64,000 nucleotides of DNA, from assembly GCF_000227135.1 (NCBI RefSeq), contig NC_018242.1, positions 342,440-406,439 of the forward strand, given 5' to 3'. Below, one piece after another: positions 10,843-21,141 of this stretch. The position numbers and the translations under genes were made by a program. Position 1 is the stretch's first letter. Each line of letters begins with the position of its first letter. Below the pieces are notes generated by a model. The model did no database searches. It worked only from the letters and a program-made list of their open reading frames with translations, and had not been told where the DNA came from. The stretch comes from Leishmania donovani. Lineage: Eukaryota > Euglenozoa > Kinetoplastea > Trypanosomatida > Trypanosomatidae.

Positions 10843-13800
10843 TCACGACGGCCGAGCTGAGAGCGAGGAAAGGCTGAGGTCCTGCGTCAGGGATGCCTGC
10901 CGGCGATAGCGATCGGCGGCACCACTGTCGCCGCCGCGACGCCGCCGAGACGCAGATGCCGACGACGCCGACAGCCCCTGCGCCAGAGCCTCCCGGGCAG
11001 CGCGCTTCTCGGCGTCGGACTGCAGCAGCGCCTTTTCCAGTTCCTCCACCTTGCTGATGAGAAGGTTGTTGTCCTTCCAGAAGTGGTCACGCTGCGTCAC
11101 GGTAGCCTCCAAGGACTCCTGCACTGCGCTGAGGCCGCGCTTCGTGTCCGCCAGCTCCGATAGCGCCTGCTCGTACCGCCGCTCGAGATCTACGCGCTTC
11201 GATGACTCCTCGTCCCGCTCGCTTTCCAGCCGTGTGATGGCTGAGCTTAGCGCAGCGCACTTCTCCGTCGCGGACGTCAGCTGCGCCGTGGTGCGCTCCA
11301 CCACCGTCTGTGCCGCATCTGCGGCACCCTGCGCTACAGCGGCGGCCTTCGCGTGTTCCTGAACCATGACAGCGATAGAGTCCTTCTCTTCCTGGAGCTG
11401 CGCTCTTGAGCTCTCAAGAGCGTCCTGTCGAGCCTGCATCTCGTCCAGCTGCTCCTCGAAGCTCAAGCAGGCGGAGAGGCCGTATCGGCGCGCCGTCAGG
11501 CTCACCGGGTCCGCGCTCATCACTTCCAGCTGCTTGCGCAGATCGATCTCGCGCTGCTTCCACGAGGACTCGGCGGAGCGCAGGACGGCGATGTCCTTCG
11601 CCTGCGCCTCGACGCACGCGTGGAGGTAGCGCACACGCTGGCGCAGGGCGGTGAGAGAGGCTTCGTCGACGTTAAAGAGCGCCGCCATACGGGACGCGGC
11701 ACCCGCAGGCTGCGGGTGCGTCGTGCCGCGCGTGGCGGCCGTCTCTCCCGGGCTGCGCTGCTCCGCATCGCCGCTGTCGTCGGGCTCTTGCAGCACCGCA
11801 AGCCGTGCAAGTGCGTCCTGCAGGCGCACCTCTGCCGCTTGACGGTCCTGCACCGCCTCCCGCGCGCTGAGCTCGCGCTGCTGCAGCTCTTCGCGCACGT
11901 GAGCAAGGTCCTGCCGCGTCTCTGCCAGCTCCTGTTGCAGGCGTGCCGTGGTCTCCGACAAACCGCGTACAAGCTGCGCATTCGCGTGCAGCACACTGTG
12001 GTTGGGGTAGAGCCGACAGAGCAGCTCCTGCACGTCGTCACGCATCAGCATCTGCGCCTTGAGCTCCTCAATCGTGGAGTCCTTGTGACGGACTCGCTCT
12101 TGCTGATCGCACACCTCTTTCCGCGCGAGTGCGATAGCTTTCTCGAGGCCTGCCGCGTAATGCTTCAAATCTTTCAGTTGCTCATGCAGCTGTCGGAACC
12201 GGACCTCCTCGCTACGCAGGCGTTGCTCACGCTTACGCATCGCATCCTCCGCCTCGAGGTGCTGAAGCTCTGTCTCCCGCCGCTGGGTCTCCAGCTGCCG
12301 CTTGAGATCCTCCACCTGCTCCTGCGACTCGAGGTGTGCCGCCTTGGCGTTGCTCAGCTCCGTATTCAGTTCCTTAAGGGAGGCAGCGGCCACCTCCAGC
12401 TCGGCCACCGCCGCCTGGTACTCTTCCCGAGTGAGCATTTCGCTCACGCGCTTCTCAAGACGCTCGGCCACGGCTACGGCGTCGTCGCGAGCCGCCTCCA
12501 GCACCCACATGCGCTCCAGCAGCGCCGCGTGCTTCGTCTTCTCCGCGTCGAGCTCTTCCTGCGCAGCTTGATGGCTCGCTTGGCTCAGGGCGAGCTGCTG
12601 CTGAAGCTCGCGGAAGATGTCTAGTGTCAGGATCTCGTCGTCAAGCTCGTCGTCGCTGTCACCGTCATCGTCATCGCGGCCGTGCGGATCGCGGTAGCTG
12701 CGGTGAGGGTGGCTGCTGCCACTGTCCACGCTACTGGCCCGGTCGCAGTCGTCGTCGCCACGGCGCTCGTCGCCAGCGTCGGTCGTGCTGGCAGCGGGCA
12801 ACACCATCGGCGGCATCGGCGGCGTCCGTCGGGCGGGCGAGCCCGGCTGCGGGGAAAGGCGAAAGCCGGCCGCCACGGCACCCTGCGAGTTTTCGCAGTC
12901 GAGCGGGGAGGGGTGACTGAGCCCACGTGCGCCGGGGTCGGCACCGACAGCGGCCACCACGTTCATGTTCGCGTGCCGAAGCTGCAAGGCCTTGATGAGG
13001 CGCCGTTTCCGCTCCAGTTTCAGCAGCAGGCGCGCCACACGCTCCTTCTCCTGGTGCTGCCGCGCATCTTTGCGTGCCTGTGCAGCCTGGTAGACATGCA
13101 GGAGAGTCTCGTCCTTTTTTGCGGCCGTGTGCAGCAGCGTGCGGAGCTGCTGGAGGAGTGCAACCTGTTCCTCGGGGCGGAACTCGTGGCGGCCGTCTCT
13201 TTGCGCGCCACCTTCGTTGCCCACGACAGAGCTGCTGTCCGCCGCACCTCCCTCTAGCCGCACGCGCTGACGCGAGAGACGAGGAGCGCTGGTGGCCGCA
13301 TTGTCGTCGGACGCCGAGGTGGATGAGGCAAGCGCAGCGCGCGAGGTCTGCAGCGCGGCGAGAAGCACCTGCTGCACCTCTGTCCATGTGTTCTTGACGG
13401 CTTTCTGCATCTCTTCGTTCTGATGCTCGGCCTTCCGTGCCAACACCACCAGCGCGGAAGACTGCTCTAGACAAAGGTGCGCGAGGCTGTGCAGACACGA
13501 AGACAACGCTCGCGAGGAGATGCCCACAGAAAACGAGTCCGTCTCCGGCGAAATCTCCGTGGCCACCTCAGTACCTGGAACACCGTCGCTATTTGTGCGT
13601 GCCCGCTGCACCGCGTTGTCTGTGGCGCGCTGCGCTGCCAGCGCCTGGATCAGCGCTCGCGACACCTCCGTGTCGGCAGACGTGAGCCGCACATCACGCC
13701 GACGCACCATCGCATCAATCATGCTGGCAACCGCGTCGCTAGCGTCCTTGGTGAACCACGACTCCGTCATTGCAACAGCAGCAGCAGCAGCAGCAGCAGA

Positions 13801-16800
13801 GTCTGCTCCTGCACCGTCGGTGACATGCTGATGTGACGCCTTATTCTCGCTTTGGTCGCCACTGACGTGGCGGCCGCCCTCGGCGTCTCCTCGCTCTTGG
13901 CTCCTATCGTCGTCGTCACCATCACGGGCGCGCTTGCGCGAGTTCGGATCACCCTCCCGCAGAAGCAGTTCTGCAGTGGTGGAAGTGAGCGTTGCCGGCA
14001 CCGCGTTGAAGTTCGCATCGATGCCGCTGCCTAGTGGCGCGGATGGGTCGCGGGCAGAGGCAGCCATGACCCCGAACGATGGCCCCTTCTCATCCAACTG
14101 AGAGGCAGAGACACCCCCTTGCTGCTGCTGCTGCCGCCGCCGCTCCGCCGCTTCGGCGCGCTGCGTCGCCTCGTACAGCTGCTTTACCAGCTCCTGGTTC
14201 CGCAAAACCAGCTCGGCGACAGAGTTCACGCTGAATCGATCGAGGCTCTCGTCCTTGTCCAGGGTGTCCAGGAGACGTAGCAGGTTCGGGTCGCGACTCA
14301 CGTCGTCTGTGCTGTGCACGCGCCGCGTCGATGGCGACGCCGCCGCCGCTGCTGATGTCCACACGTCTACGTCACCGGCTCTGCTGTCGTCCGGCGTGGC
14401 TGGTGATGGCGACCCGTGTGCGGACGAGGCAGCTGCTCCGGTGAGCAGAACCGTCACCTCCTCCGATCCCACCTGGCGCGTCACCGTCCCGCGCGCGACA
14501 TCGACTGTTGAGAACGTCGACGGACGTCCGAGCGCGTACCCGCTGAGCTGATCACTGGCCGGCAGATGCGGACTGCACACGCGGTCGACCTCGAGCGTGG
14601 CGCTGCCGAGCTGCCGCAGCGAGACGTGCCGCGGTCGACGTGGAAGCTGAAGGGAGGCGCCGCTGCCCAGCTGTGGTGCCACCAAGCGTGAAGCGGCGTA
14701 GGTGTTCAGTCGCTGCTGCACGCCCTCCTCCACCTCCGTCGGCGAGGACATCTTTGAGGCGTCCGCAGACGCGAGGGGCGACGGTGGCGGCTGCCGATGC
14801 TTCTGCTGGTCGTAGAGTACTGCTGTATTGAGTCGATTCTCAGCTGCCGCGTCACTGCCGCCGGACGTCGACAACGGCCACATCACGCTCAGCCACGCGC
14901 TGCGCCGCTCCGCCTGCGACGGCAAAGTCGAAAGCAGCTCGTTGGACGGCGCCGGGAAGGTTGAGGATGACGATCGCGACGAGGTGGGCGCACACAAAGA
15001 TCGCTTGGCCTTCTTTGCGCCTAATTGGTCGAGCGGCCCCTGCTGCTGCGGCGGAGGCGATAGAGCCTGCATGGCCTGCAGCTGCCGGTTGGCGCGGCAT
15101 GTGTGCTCGACCTTGACAAGCAGTGACGCAACTTGCTGGGAGAGCACGCTGTTGCGGTACACCATCGACTGCAGATCTGCCCGCAGCACGTCACCTTCTT
15201 TCTTCAACTCCGCCGCGTAGGCGACACTCGCGTCTCTGTCTTTCTGCAAGGACCGCAGCTCCTCCTCGGCTTTGGCGAGTTGCTCACGCAGCTGGCGACT
15301 GTTGGCCGCAATGGTGGCCTGCTCCTCCAGCTCACGCAACGCAATGTCCCACTGCGGCCCCTTTCGAAGCAGCTCCTCGTTCATCGCTGCTGCTGCTGTT
15401 GCAGTGGCGGTGACATCTCCCGTCGAAGCTGCTTGTCCCGTGTTGCCCTCTGCGGCGCCAGGGGGCTGCGACTGCGCCAACTCACGCCTCTCCACAAGCG
15501 CCTCCATCATCTCCGCCTCTTCGATGTGCTTGGCGAGCTGCAGTTGCATGAGAGTACACTGATGCTCTGCCTCCCCTCTTGCCTGCACCACGGCGCAGTG
15601 CTCCGCCACATCCACTGTTGTCGTCTGAAGCCGCTCCACCTCCTGCCGCAGCTGCACAACTTCACGCGTGGCGGCGAACAACCTGTCTCGCAAGACGGCC
15701 GTGCTTTTCCACCATTGCGCGCGTTCCTTCTGAAGCAGCTCGAGGGTGCCGCGCTGGTTGACGTACGCGGCGAGGAGCTCTTCCACAGATGGCCGCGCAC
15801 TGTCGTCGACCGCGTACGTCGAAGACACCGACCCCTCACACGATCGCCGCTGCATGCCGATGCTGCCAGCCACGTCCTCTTCCGCGCTGGGGGAGTGCGC
15901 GTCGGGCGAGGGACGGCGCCCCAAGGACGGTGACGGCGGGGCCGTGGACTCCGCGGAGACCTCTTTGCCATTGGAGCGGTCGGCGCTAGCCGACCGGAAG
16001 GCCTGTCGCAGATCAACGCGCAGTACACGTTGTAAGTCCCGCAGTATCGAGTCTTCCAGGTCTTTCCGAATCGACTGCATCTGCACCGCCTGACCGGCCA
16101 GCTGGCGGTCAAGTAGCCTATTCTGCGCCATCAGGGCTCGCACGCGCGACTCATGCTGCCGCACCGTGTCCTGCAGCGTGCGCTCCACTGCCACGACCGC
16201 GTCATCGATGAGCTGCTCGACCAGCTTTGAGTGCAGGGAGGTGCTGAACTGCTGCAAGGCGGCGCTGGCGCGCTCCTCAGATGCCCAGACGCTCTCTGCA
16301 ACCACATCGGACGTGATGGAGGCGGCGCGGGCCGCGACCGCTGCGTCAGAGACGTCGTCAGCTTCGTCGCGACCGCCTTGACGCCACTCTTCTTCATTAT
16401 CGTTTTCCGTGACAGCAGCGTCGCTCACCACCGCTTCGCGATAATCGTGCGCTACCCCCTGCTCGCCAGCGTCACGGAAGGCAGCAGTACTGCCATCTGC
16501 ACCGTCTGCACACCCGTGCAGCATTGCCGCGTCCGCCGGCACGTTTTCGTCTTGACGACTACTCTGCTCTGAGTCCGGAATAGTAGAGGCGGCACGCTGC
16601 TGGACGCCTTCCTCGTCCGTGCGCTGCGACGCCGACACCGATGACAACGATGATAACGGCGAGTCCGGCAGCCAATCGGGAACCATCAGCGGAGCATCCA
16701 CCGGTTCACCAGAGGCGCCACGTGCAGTCGTCTCGTCACTCTCGCTGCCACCGTCGCCGCTGTGGTACTCGACATCATCGTCCAGCTCCGCCTCTGCTTC

Positions 16801-17094
16801 TTCCCAGCAGGGACTGCTCGCGTCACCCTTGGAACTCCCCTGGTTGCCCGCGCGGTCGACGTCGACAGATCCGCGCTGCGACTCGGTGGCCGCAGAGGAT
16901 GGTGAGGGGGTGGGATACGACGACGATGACATCGGCACCGGCGGCAACTCGGCGAGCTCCGCGGAGGTCAGCTGCGGCAGGGATGAAGACGACGGCGGTG
17001 GCGGTGGCGTGGGAGGCAAAGTGGATGACCCGCTCGCCGGCGCGCCACTGCCGTCGCTGCACGTCTCACAAGAAGAGTAGTACCCACTCGACAT
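10843..17094 (-). CDS. Giant coiled-coil protein, function unknown
   Basis: The ORF of 2083 residues starts at the ATG at 17094 (MSSGYYSSCETCSDGSG). The first 250 residues are Ser/Pro/acidic and probably disordered. Long heptad-rich segments follow, roughly residues 265-370, 440-680, 1330-1500 and 1560-2050 (for example LEELEKALLQSDAEKRAA-type repeats near the C-terminus), separated by Ser/Ala/Gly linkers. The C-terminus is basic and Ser-rich. No enzymatic motif was seen. Proteins of this kind in trypanosomatids are often cytoskeletal (basal body, flagellum attachment zone), but that is a general expectation and nothing in this sequence fixes the location. A splice acceptor is predicted 26 bases upstream of the start. 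Confidence 0.85.
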   Translation of the reverse strand: MSSGYYSSCETCSDGSGAPASGSSTLPPTPPPPPSSSSLPQLTSAELAELPPVPMSSSSYPTPSPSSAATESQRGSVDVDRAGNQGSSKGDASSPCWEEAEAELDDDVEYHSGDGGSESDETTARGASGEPVDAPLMVPDWLPDSPLSSLSSVSASQRTDEEGVQQRAASTIPDSEQSSRQDENVPADAAMLHGCADGADGSTAAFRDAGEQGVAHDYREAVVSDAAVTENDNEEEWRQGGRDEADDVSDAAVAARAASITSDVVAESVWASEERASAALQQFSTSLHSKLVEQLIDDAVVAVERTLQDTVRQHESRVRALMAQNRLLDRQLAGQAVQMQSIRKDLEDSILRDLQRVLRVDLRQAFRSASADRSNGKEVSAESTAPPSPSLGRRPSPDAHSPSAEEDVAGSIGMQRRSCEGSVSSTYAVDDSARPSVEELLAAYVNQRGTLELLQKERAQWWKSTAVLRDRLFAATREVVQLRQEVERLQTTTVDVAEHCAVVQARGEAEHQCTLMQLQLAKHIEEAEMMEALVERRELAQSQPPGAAEGNTGQAASTGDVTATATAAAAMNEELLRKGPQWDIALRELEEQATIAANSRQLREQLAKAEEELRSLQKDRDASVAYAAELKKEGDVLRADLQSMVYRNSVLSQQVASLLVKVEHTCRANRQLQAMQALSPPPQQQGPLDQLGAKKAKRSLCAPTSSRSSSSTFPAPSNELLSTLPSQAERRSAWLSVMWPLSTSGGSDAAAENRLNTAVLYDQQKHRQPPPSPLASADASKMSSPTEVEEGVQQRLNTYAASRLVAPQLGSGASLQLPRRPRHVSLRQLGSATLEVDRVCSPHLPASDQLSGYALGRPSTFSTVDVARGTVTRQVGSEEVTVLLTGAAASSAHGSPSPATPDDSRAGDVDVWTSAAAAASPSTRRVHSTDDVSRDPNLLRLLDTLDKDESLDRFSVNSVAELVLRNQELVKQLYEATQRAEAAERRRQQQQQGGVSASQLDEKGPSFGVMAASARDPSAPLGSGIDANFNAVPATLTSTTAELLLREGDPNSRKRARDGDDDDRSQERGDAEGGRHVSGDQSENKASHQHVTDGAGADSAAAAAAAVAMTESWFTKDASDAVASMIDAMVRRRDVRLTSADTEVSRALIQALAAQRATDNAVQRARTNSDGVPGTEVATEISPETDSFSVGISSRALSSCLHSLAHLCLEQSSALVVLARKAEHQNEEMQKAVKNTWTEVQQVLLAALQTSRAALASSTSASDDNAATSAPRLSRQRVRLEGGAADSSSVVGNEGGAQRDGRHEFRPEEQVALLQQLRTLLHTAAKKDETLLHVYQAAQARKDARQHQEKERVARLLLKLERKRRLIKALQLRHANMNVVAAVGADPGARGLSHPSPLDCENSQGAVAAGFRLSPQPGSPARRTPPMPPMVLPAASTTDAGDERRGDDDCDRASSVDSGSSHPHRSYRDPHGRDDDDGDSDDELDDEILTLDIFRELQQQLALSQASHQAAQEELDAEKTKHAALLERMWVLEAARDDAVAVAERLEKRVSEMLTREEYQAAVAELEVAAASLKELNTELSNAKAAHLESQEQVEDLKRQLETQRRETELQHLEAEDAMRKREQRLRSEEVRFRQLHEQLKDLKHYAAGLEKAIALARKEVCDQQERVRHKDSTIEELKAQMLMRDDVQELLCRLYPNHSVLHANAQLVRGLSETTARLQQELAETRQDLAHVREELQQRELSAREAVQDRQAAEVRLQDALARLAVLQEPDDSGDAEQRSPGETAATRGTTHPQPAGAASRMAALFNVDEASLTALRQRVRYLHACVEAQAKDIAVLRSAESSWKQREIDLRKQLEVMSADPVSLTARRYGLSACLSFEEQLDEMQARQDALESSRAQLQEEKDSIAVMVQEHAKAAAVAQGAADAAQTVVERTTAQLTSATEKCAALSSAITRLESERDEESSKRVDLERRYEQALSELADTKRGLSAVQESLEATVTQRDHFWKDNNLLISKVEELEKALLQSDAEKRAAREALAQGLSASSASASRRRRGGDSGAADRYRRQASLTQDLSLSSLSARPS

Positions 17095-17120
17095 GATTGA
17101 CGAAGAAGAAGGTGGTGGGG

Positions 17121-17122
17121 CT
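17121..17122 (-). promoter_or_regulatory. Putative trans-splice acceptor for the coiled-coil gene
   Basis: Read on the minus strand, the pyrimidine-rich block CCCTCTATCTCTCC at about 17165-17150 and a further CTCCCTAACC are followed by the first AG at 17122-17121. This gives a 26-base 5' UTR before the ATG at 17094. Confidence 0.5.
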
Positions 17123-18547
17123 TTCGCGGCGGTTGGTTAGGGAGTTACAGGAGAGATAGAGGGCGGTGACGGCGTTGCACTTCACCTCTGAGCTGGGGAC
17201 GCTTCCAGCACCTTTAGCTTCGACACCCCCCGCCCCCTCAAACGAAGATGACAACAGACGGCAGCAACCACAGAGAAAGGTAAAGCAGAGGCACGCGAAG
17301 CAACCACGAGAGCGTGTGCGCGTGTGCGTGTGTGTGCGGTCGGCGGCACGAAACGCGCCTTGAGACGCGTCCCCTCGTCTGCTCGTTTCTTTCGCCGGGT
17401 ACGTGCTCTCCAACCCTGGCAGACGGGGGTGAGGGCAGCCCGCGACAGACGACGGTGGTCGAGGAGGGTGACCGGTGGTGGGTGGAAAGGGAGGGGGAGA
17501 GAGATGGGGATCTTTGTAAAAGATTCAGCTGCGGAGGGTGTATGGGCCCGATCTGCGTGCGGCGTGTGCCGATGTGTCGGCGAGCAGGAGGAGGAAGGGG
17601 GTAGATGAAGAGAGAGAGAGAGCGATCAGTGCTGAGGAGACGCCAGCGCACCGAAGCACAAAAATGCGGAAGACACTTACATCACATGGAAAAGAAGGCG
17701 CTTCGGGTGGGGTGGCGAATGCTCTTGGGAAGCGCCGCTTCACTGACAGACCAACGTGTAGACGTCATCCTAAGCGATCTGGCCCGCTTGGGCAACAGCG
17801 GGAGGGAGAAGCGGCGGCGGGGGCCGCGCTTAGCTTCTCATATCCATCTGACTCCCCCTCCTCATTCCCTCCCCCACTCTCCCCGTATTCGCAACGCTAC
17901 AGTTCACAGCTCCGTGCGCGAGACGAACCGAAAGAGAGAGAGAGTAAGAGGGGAAAGGGCCGAATGGCGAGCAGGCACTGTGCAGATGCACGCGCCTACA
18001 ACTAAGAAGTGCGGCGAGCAGAAAGGCAGGACACTCGGACGCTGGTCGAGGCCTTCCCTCTCCTCGCCTCCGCACTCGCCTCGGCGCACCTCTCTCTTGT
18101 TACCCGGTGCTCTTGCTAAATCCGTGACTTGAAAACGACTCAATAAGCATACACACACACACGAGGGAGAGCTGTGCACACGGGCGGATACCAACGGAGG
18201 GCGCATTCCGCAGTTGCTCGGTTCTTCGCTTCTCTGTTGTGTGTCCGGCCATTGCCATGCCTTCTCTTATTCTTTTGTGCCCCCCCCCCCAAACACACAC
18301 ACACACATGCCTGGATTGCGCATTCCATCCCACCCTCCTACACACTGTCGACTCATTGCCGCTCTGCTCGGCCCCCGCAGCAGCGCAGGAGGTTGGTGAC
18401 GATGCTGAGTGTGAGGAGGGGAGGGGGTGGAGACGGCTGTCGGCTGGCGTGCTGATGGCCGTAGTGGCGCCGCGAGAAGGGGCACCTGTGAACGGCATGC
18501 TTGTTATCCATCCGCGCCCGCCCTCGCTCACTCGTCCTCTCTCCACC
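17123..18547. other. Intergenic spacer, 3' UTR side of PEX16
   Basis: About 1.4 kb with no supported gene. Contents include GT repeats near 17315-17340, GA repeats near 17608-17622 and 17930-17942, and a C10 run at about 18281-18290 next to a CA run to 18306. Short ORFs here are Arg/Ser-rich and overlap on both strands. Confidence 0.6.
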
Positions 18548-20239
18548 CTACTGCCGAAGGGTGTACAGGAAGCTGTAGTACTGCATCGACAGGTAGTGGG
18601 TGGCGTAGAAAGAGATGCACGTGCCGAGGAGTGGGACGCGACTGACGAAGCCGCGGATGAAGTGATGGTAGACGAGCTGCTTCAGCACCGCCGTAAAGAA
18701 GGGGTCGCGCATGACGTTGTAGAGGGCGTTGCGCAGTGCCTGCTGAACCCGCATGTGATCACGCGAGACCACTGGGGGCTCCATAGCTGCGCCGATGGCG
18801 CGCGAATCGGTCGCACCGGTTACGGCTGTCGAACTGGCGGCAAAGCCGTCTGCCGCGTCGGCGCCGCCTCCCTGTATCGACGCTGCCTCACCGCCCTCCA
18901 GCAAGGCCACCGGCGTGCCGCCGTCGTCGCTCTCGGCGTTGTCCTTGATGTACACCACGGGCACGCGGTGGTGGCGCACGAGGCGGGCGAGAAGAGCGAC
19001 AAGGAAGTCGCACCCCGTCACCCCAGCCCACACGCGCCAGCTGCCCAGCAATGTCTGCTGCGGTGCGGCGGCCATTGCCTTGTGGAGCGCCGCGAGTGGG
19101 TCGGGCCCCGGCGTCGGCTTCACCGGCGTCCCTGTCTTCTTCGCCTCTTCCGCAGCCTTGGCGGCTGCCTCGGCTGCCGCCGCCATTTCCTCCTTCGACA
19201 CAGGCGGTGGCAGCACAGCTATCAAGTTGGTGGTTTCCTCTGGCAGCGCCAGGAATGCGTGCCGCGCCATCGCTACGAGGAGGACAGGGCGCAGGAGAAG
19301 GTACATGTCCAGGATCATGCCAAGCACGTCGACCCACGTGAACCCAATCGCCTCCGCCTCCTCCAGTTCCTCGTCCACGTCCCCTTCCTGCGCGAAGGTG
19401 ACGTGCTCCTCTCCTTCGTCGGCGGCGCAGCTGGCACCCGCCCTGTACACGTGGCGGTGCTCGTGGCGCCGGCCAGAGGCGACTCGCGGGATGACGAGGC
19501 GCGTGTTGTGCGGCCCCACGACCTCGCCGCATAGGCCGCCGCTGCCGCCACTATAGTCCACCTGCGTGAGAGGACCGGCGTAGGTTCCGACAACGCCAGC
19601 GCCAGAGGCCCACGCGGCAAAGCTGCCAGCACCGCTGCCGCCGGCGCCGGAGGCGACACCGCCGTTGCCGCCGCCGCGCACACGACGGCGCGGCGTGAGG
19701 GTGGTCAGGTGGCGCAGGGCACGGCGCAGCGACACCTTCATTGACTCCCATAGCCATGGCACGAGGAAGAGCTGACGGTGCACGCACGCCTTCAGCGTGC
19801 ACTTGACTGCCTCTAGTAGGAGCAGCGCATTCCACGTGCGACGGTGGCCGGCGTAATTGCGGTGGATCAGCTCCATCAGGCACTCCACCTCTTGGATGCC
19901 TCGCAGCACGAGGGACAGCAGCTCCGTTTTGCTCGTCCGGCGACCGCCCGAAGAGATGATGGCGAAGTTGGAAAAGGTGTGCAGCTTGCACAGTGTAAAG
20001 CATGCTTCCGAGGTGATCAGGTTCGTCGGGTCAGACCACAGCATGGTGAGGGTACGCGAGAACTGCTCCAGGCTTGAAGCGCCCTCCGGATTCGCACGTA
20101 CCCACTTGCAGTACCAGCGAAGCGGATCCAGCAACTTGCCCAGTGGCAGCCTCTCACCACCGCCGCGACGGTGCTCCGCCGGAGAAAGTGACGAGGGCGT
20201 CGCCGTTGTCGTGGCCAGCTCGCGAGACATCGACCCCAT
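18548..20239 (-). CDS. PEX16: Peroxin-16, peroxisomal (glycosomal) membrane biogenesis protein
   Basis: The protein is 563 residues from the ATG at 20239 (MGSMSREL); another ATG three codons later is possible, and the open frame upstream lacks an ATG. The N-terminal block (LLDPLRWYCKWVRANPEG followed by SLEQFSRTLTMLWSDPTNL) matches the Pex16 pattern of a short helix, Y/W-x-x-x-V-x-x-x-P and a membrane-recruitment segment. The C-terminal block (RNALYNVMRDPFFTAVLKQL ... SRVPLLGTCISFYATHYL, ending QYYSFLYTLRQ) matches the family ending, with its R-S/D-P-F-(Y/F) motif and aromatic tail. PEX16 helps insert peroxisomal membrane proteins and acts as a PEX3 receptor in animals; in trypanosomatids it should act on glycosomes. 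It is longer than the human protein (336 residues) because of Gly/Ala- and Lys/Glu-rich insertions in the middle. Confidence 0.82.
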   Translation of the reverse strand: MGSMSRELATTTATPSSLSPAEHRRGGGERLPLGKLLDPLRWYCKWVRANPEGASSLEQFSRTLTMLWSDPTNLITSEACFTLCKLHTFSNFAIISSGGRRTSKTELLSLVLRGIQEVECLMELIHRNYAGHRRTWNALLLLEAVKCTLKACVHRQLFLVPWLWESMKVSLRRALRHLTTLTPRRRVRGGGNGGVASGAGGSGAGSFAAWASGAGVVGTYAGPLTQVDYSGGSGGLCGEVVGPHNTRLVIPRVASGRRHEHRHVYRAGASCAADEGEEHVTFAQEGDVDEELEEAEAIGFTWVDVLGMILDMYLLLRPVLLVAMARHAFLALPEETTNLIAVLPPPVSKEEMAAAAEAAAKAAEEAKKTGTPVKPTPGPDPLAALHKAMAAAPQQTLLGSWRVWAGVTGCDFLVALLARLVRHHRVPVVYIKDNAESDDGGTPVALLEGGEAASIQGGGADAADGFAASSTAVTGATDSRAIGAAMEPPVVSRDHMRVQQALRNALYNVMRDPFFTAVLKQLVYHHFIRGFVSRVPLLGTCISFYATHYLSMQYYSFLYTLRQ

Positions 20240-21141
20240 ACACGAGCAAGCTGTGAGAGGCAACGAGCAAGGGCGCTAGAGGTGGGGGCTTGGGATGGAG
20301 AAGCGACGGAGATGACAGCAACACAGGAACTCTCGTTAATGGCGCTGCCCTCGAATCCGCTGATGGGAGCTTCCGTTTTCGAGTTTTGTGCGATTCGCGT
20401 TCTCTCCGTGGATGTACGCGGCAACTCGGTGCCACGCCTCTCGCTTTCCCTTCCCTCTCCCTTCGCAGACAACGACGATGACGACTCGCAAGCGAATGTG
20501 TGTGTTGGTGTGGGCGAGCGTGTGCGTGTGTGTGTGTGTGTGGAGTGGGGTGGGGTGGGCGCGGGTAAAGCTTCTTGGCGAGGCAGAAAGGGCATACAGA
20601 AAACGAACGAGCGGGTGCGGAGAGGAGTCGTGGTGGTGGCGATGCCGAGGAAGAAAGGCGAGGGCGGGATTGGGGAGGGGAGGGGAGGGGAGGAGATGGC
20701 AGAGATGTAAAAGAGGCGGTGGTGGTGGGGGCGACGAACACAGTATGACCCCCCGCTCTCCAACGGCGCGTACGCTGCTACACCCCCGCGCGTCCCCAAG
20801 CGGATTTGTGCACAGCACCAGCACGAGCGAGAAAACACTCGACGCAGCACACCTTCTTGCTTTTGTCATGCTTTCGTTCTCGAGAGCGACGCCGTGTGCC
20901 GCGCCGTCACGCCACGGTCGGCCCCCTTCCCTCGACCTTCCGCTGCCGTACTCAGTGCGTGGGCAGCCGTGCGCTGTAATCAGCGCAGCGCAAGCGACGG
21001 GCACACGCAGGCATCGGAAGAAAAGCGGTGAACACCGACAGATGCGGCCCGATATCTGTTCTCGTGCAGGGAGGGGGTCTGTCTACCCTCGCTTCCGCTC
21101 AGAAGCAAAACACAAGCAACACCGCCTACCCCAGCCGCGCT
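20240..21141. other. Intergenic spacer between DPM2 and PEX16
   Basis: No gene is supported. The plus strand holds GT repeats at about 20521-20541 and a repeated GGGGA block at 20671-20693. On the transcribed minus strand the latter is a long pyrimidine tract that could direct trans-splicing of PEX16: the first AG downstream of the tracts is at about 20575-20574, and a CACAG lies closer to the start at about 20255-20251. Confidence 0.55.
20671..20693. repeat. GGGGA tandem tract (polypyrimidine on the minus strand)
   Basis: Four to five GGGGA units in a row. On the plus strand this could form a G-quadruplex. On the transcribed strand it is a C/T tract upstream of PEX16, which is the more likely biological role in a trypanosomatid intergenic region. 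Confidence 0.7.

Noticed and set aside
18239..19534. Plus-strand ORF of 431 codons
   Set aside because: It starts in a C-run/CA repeat and overlaps PEX16 antisense.
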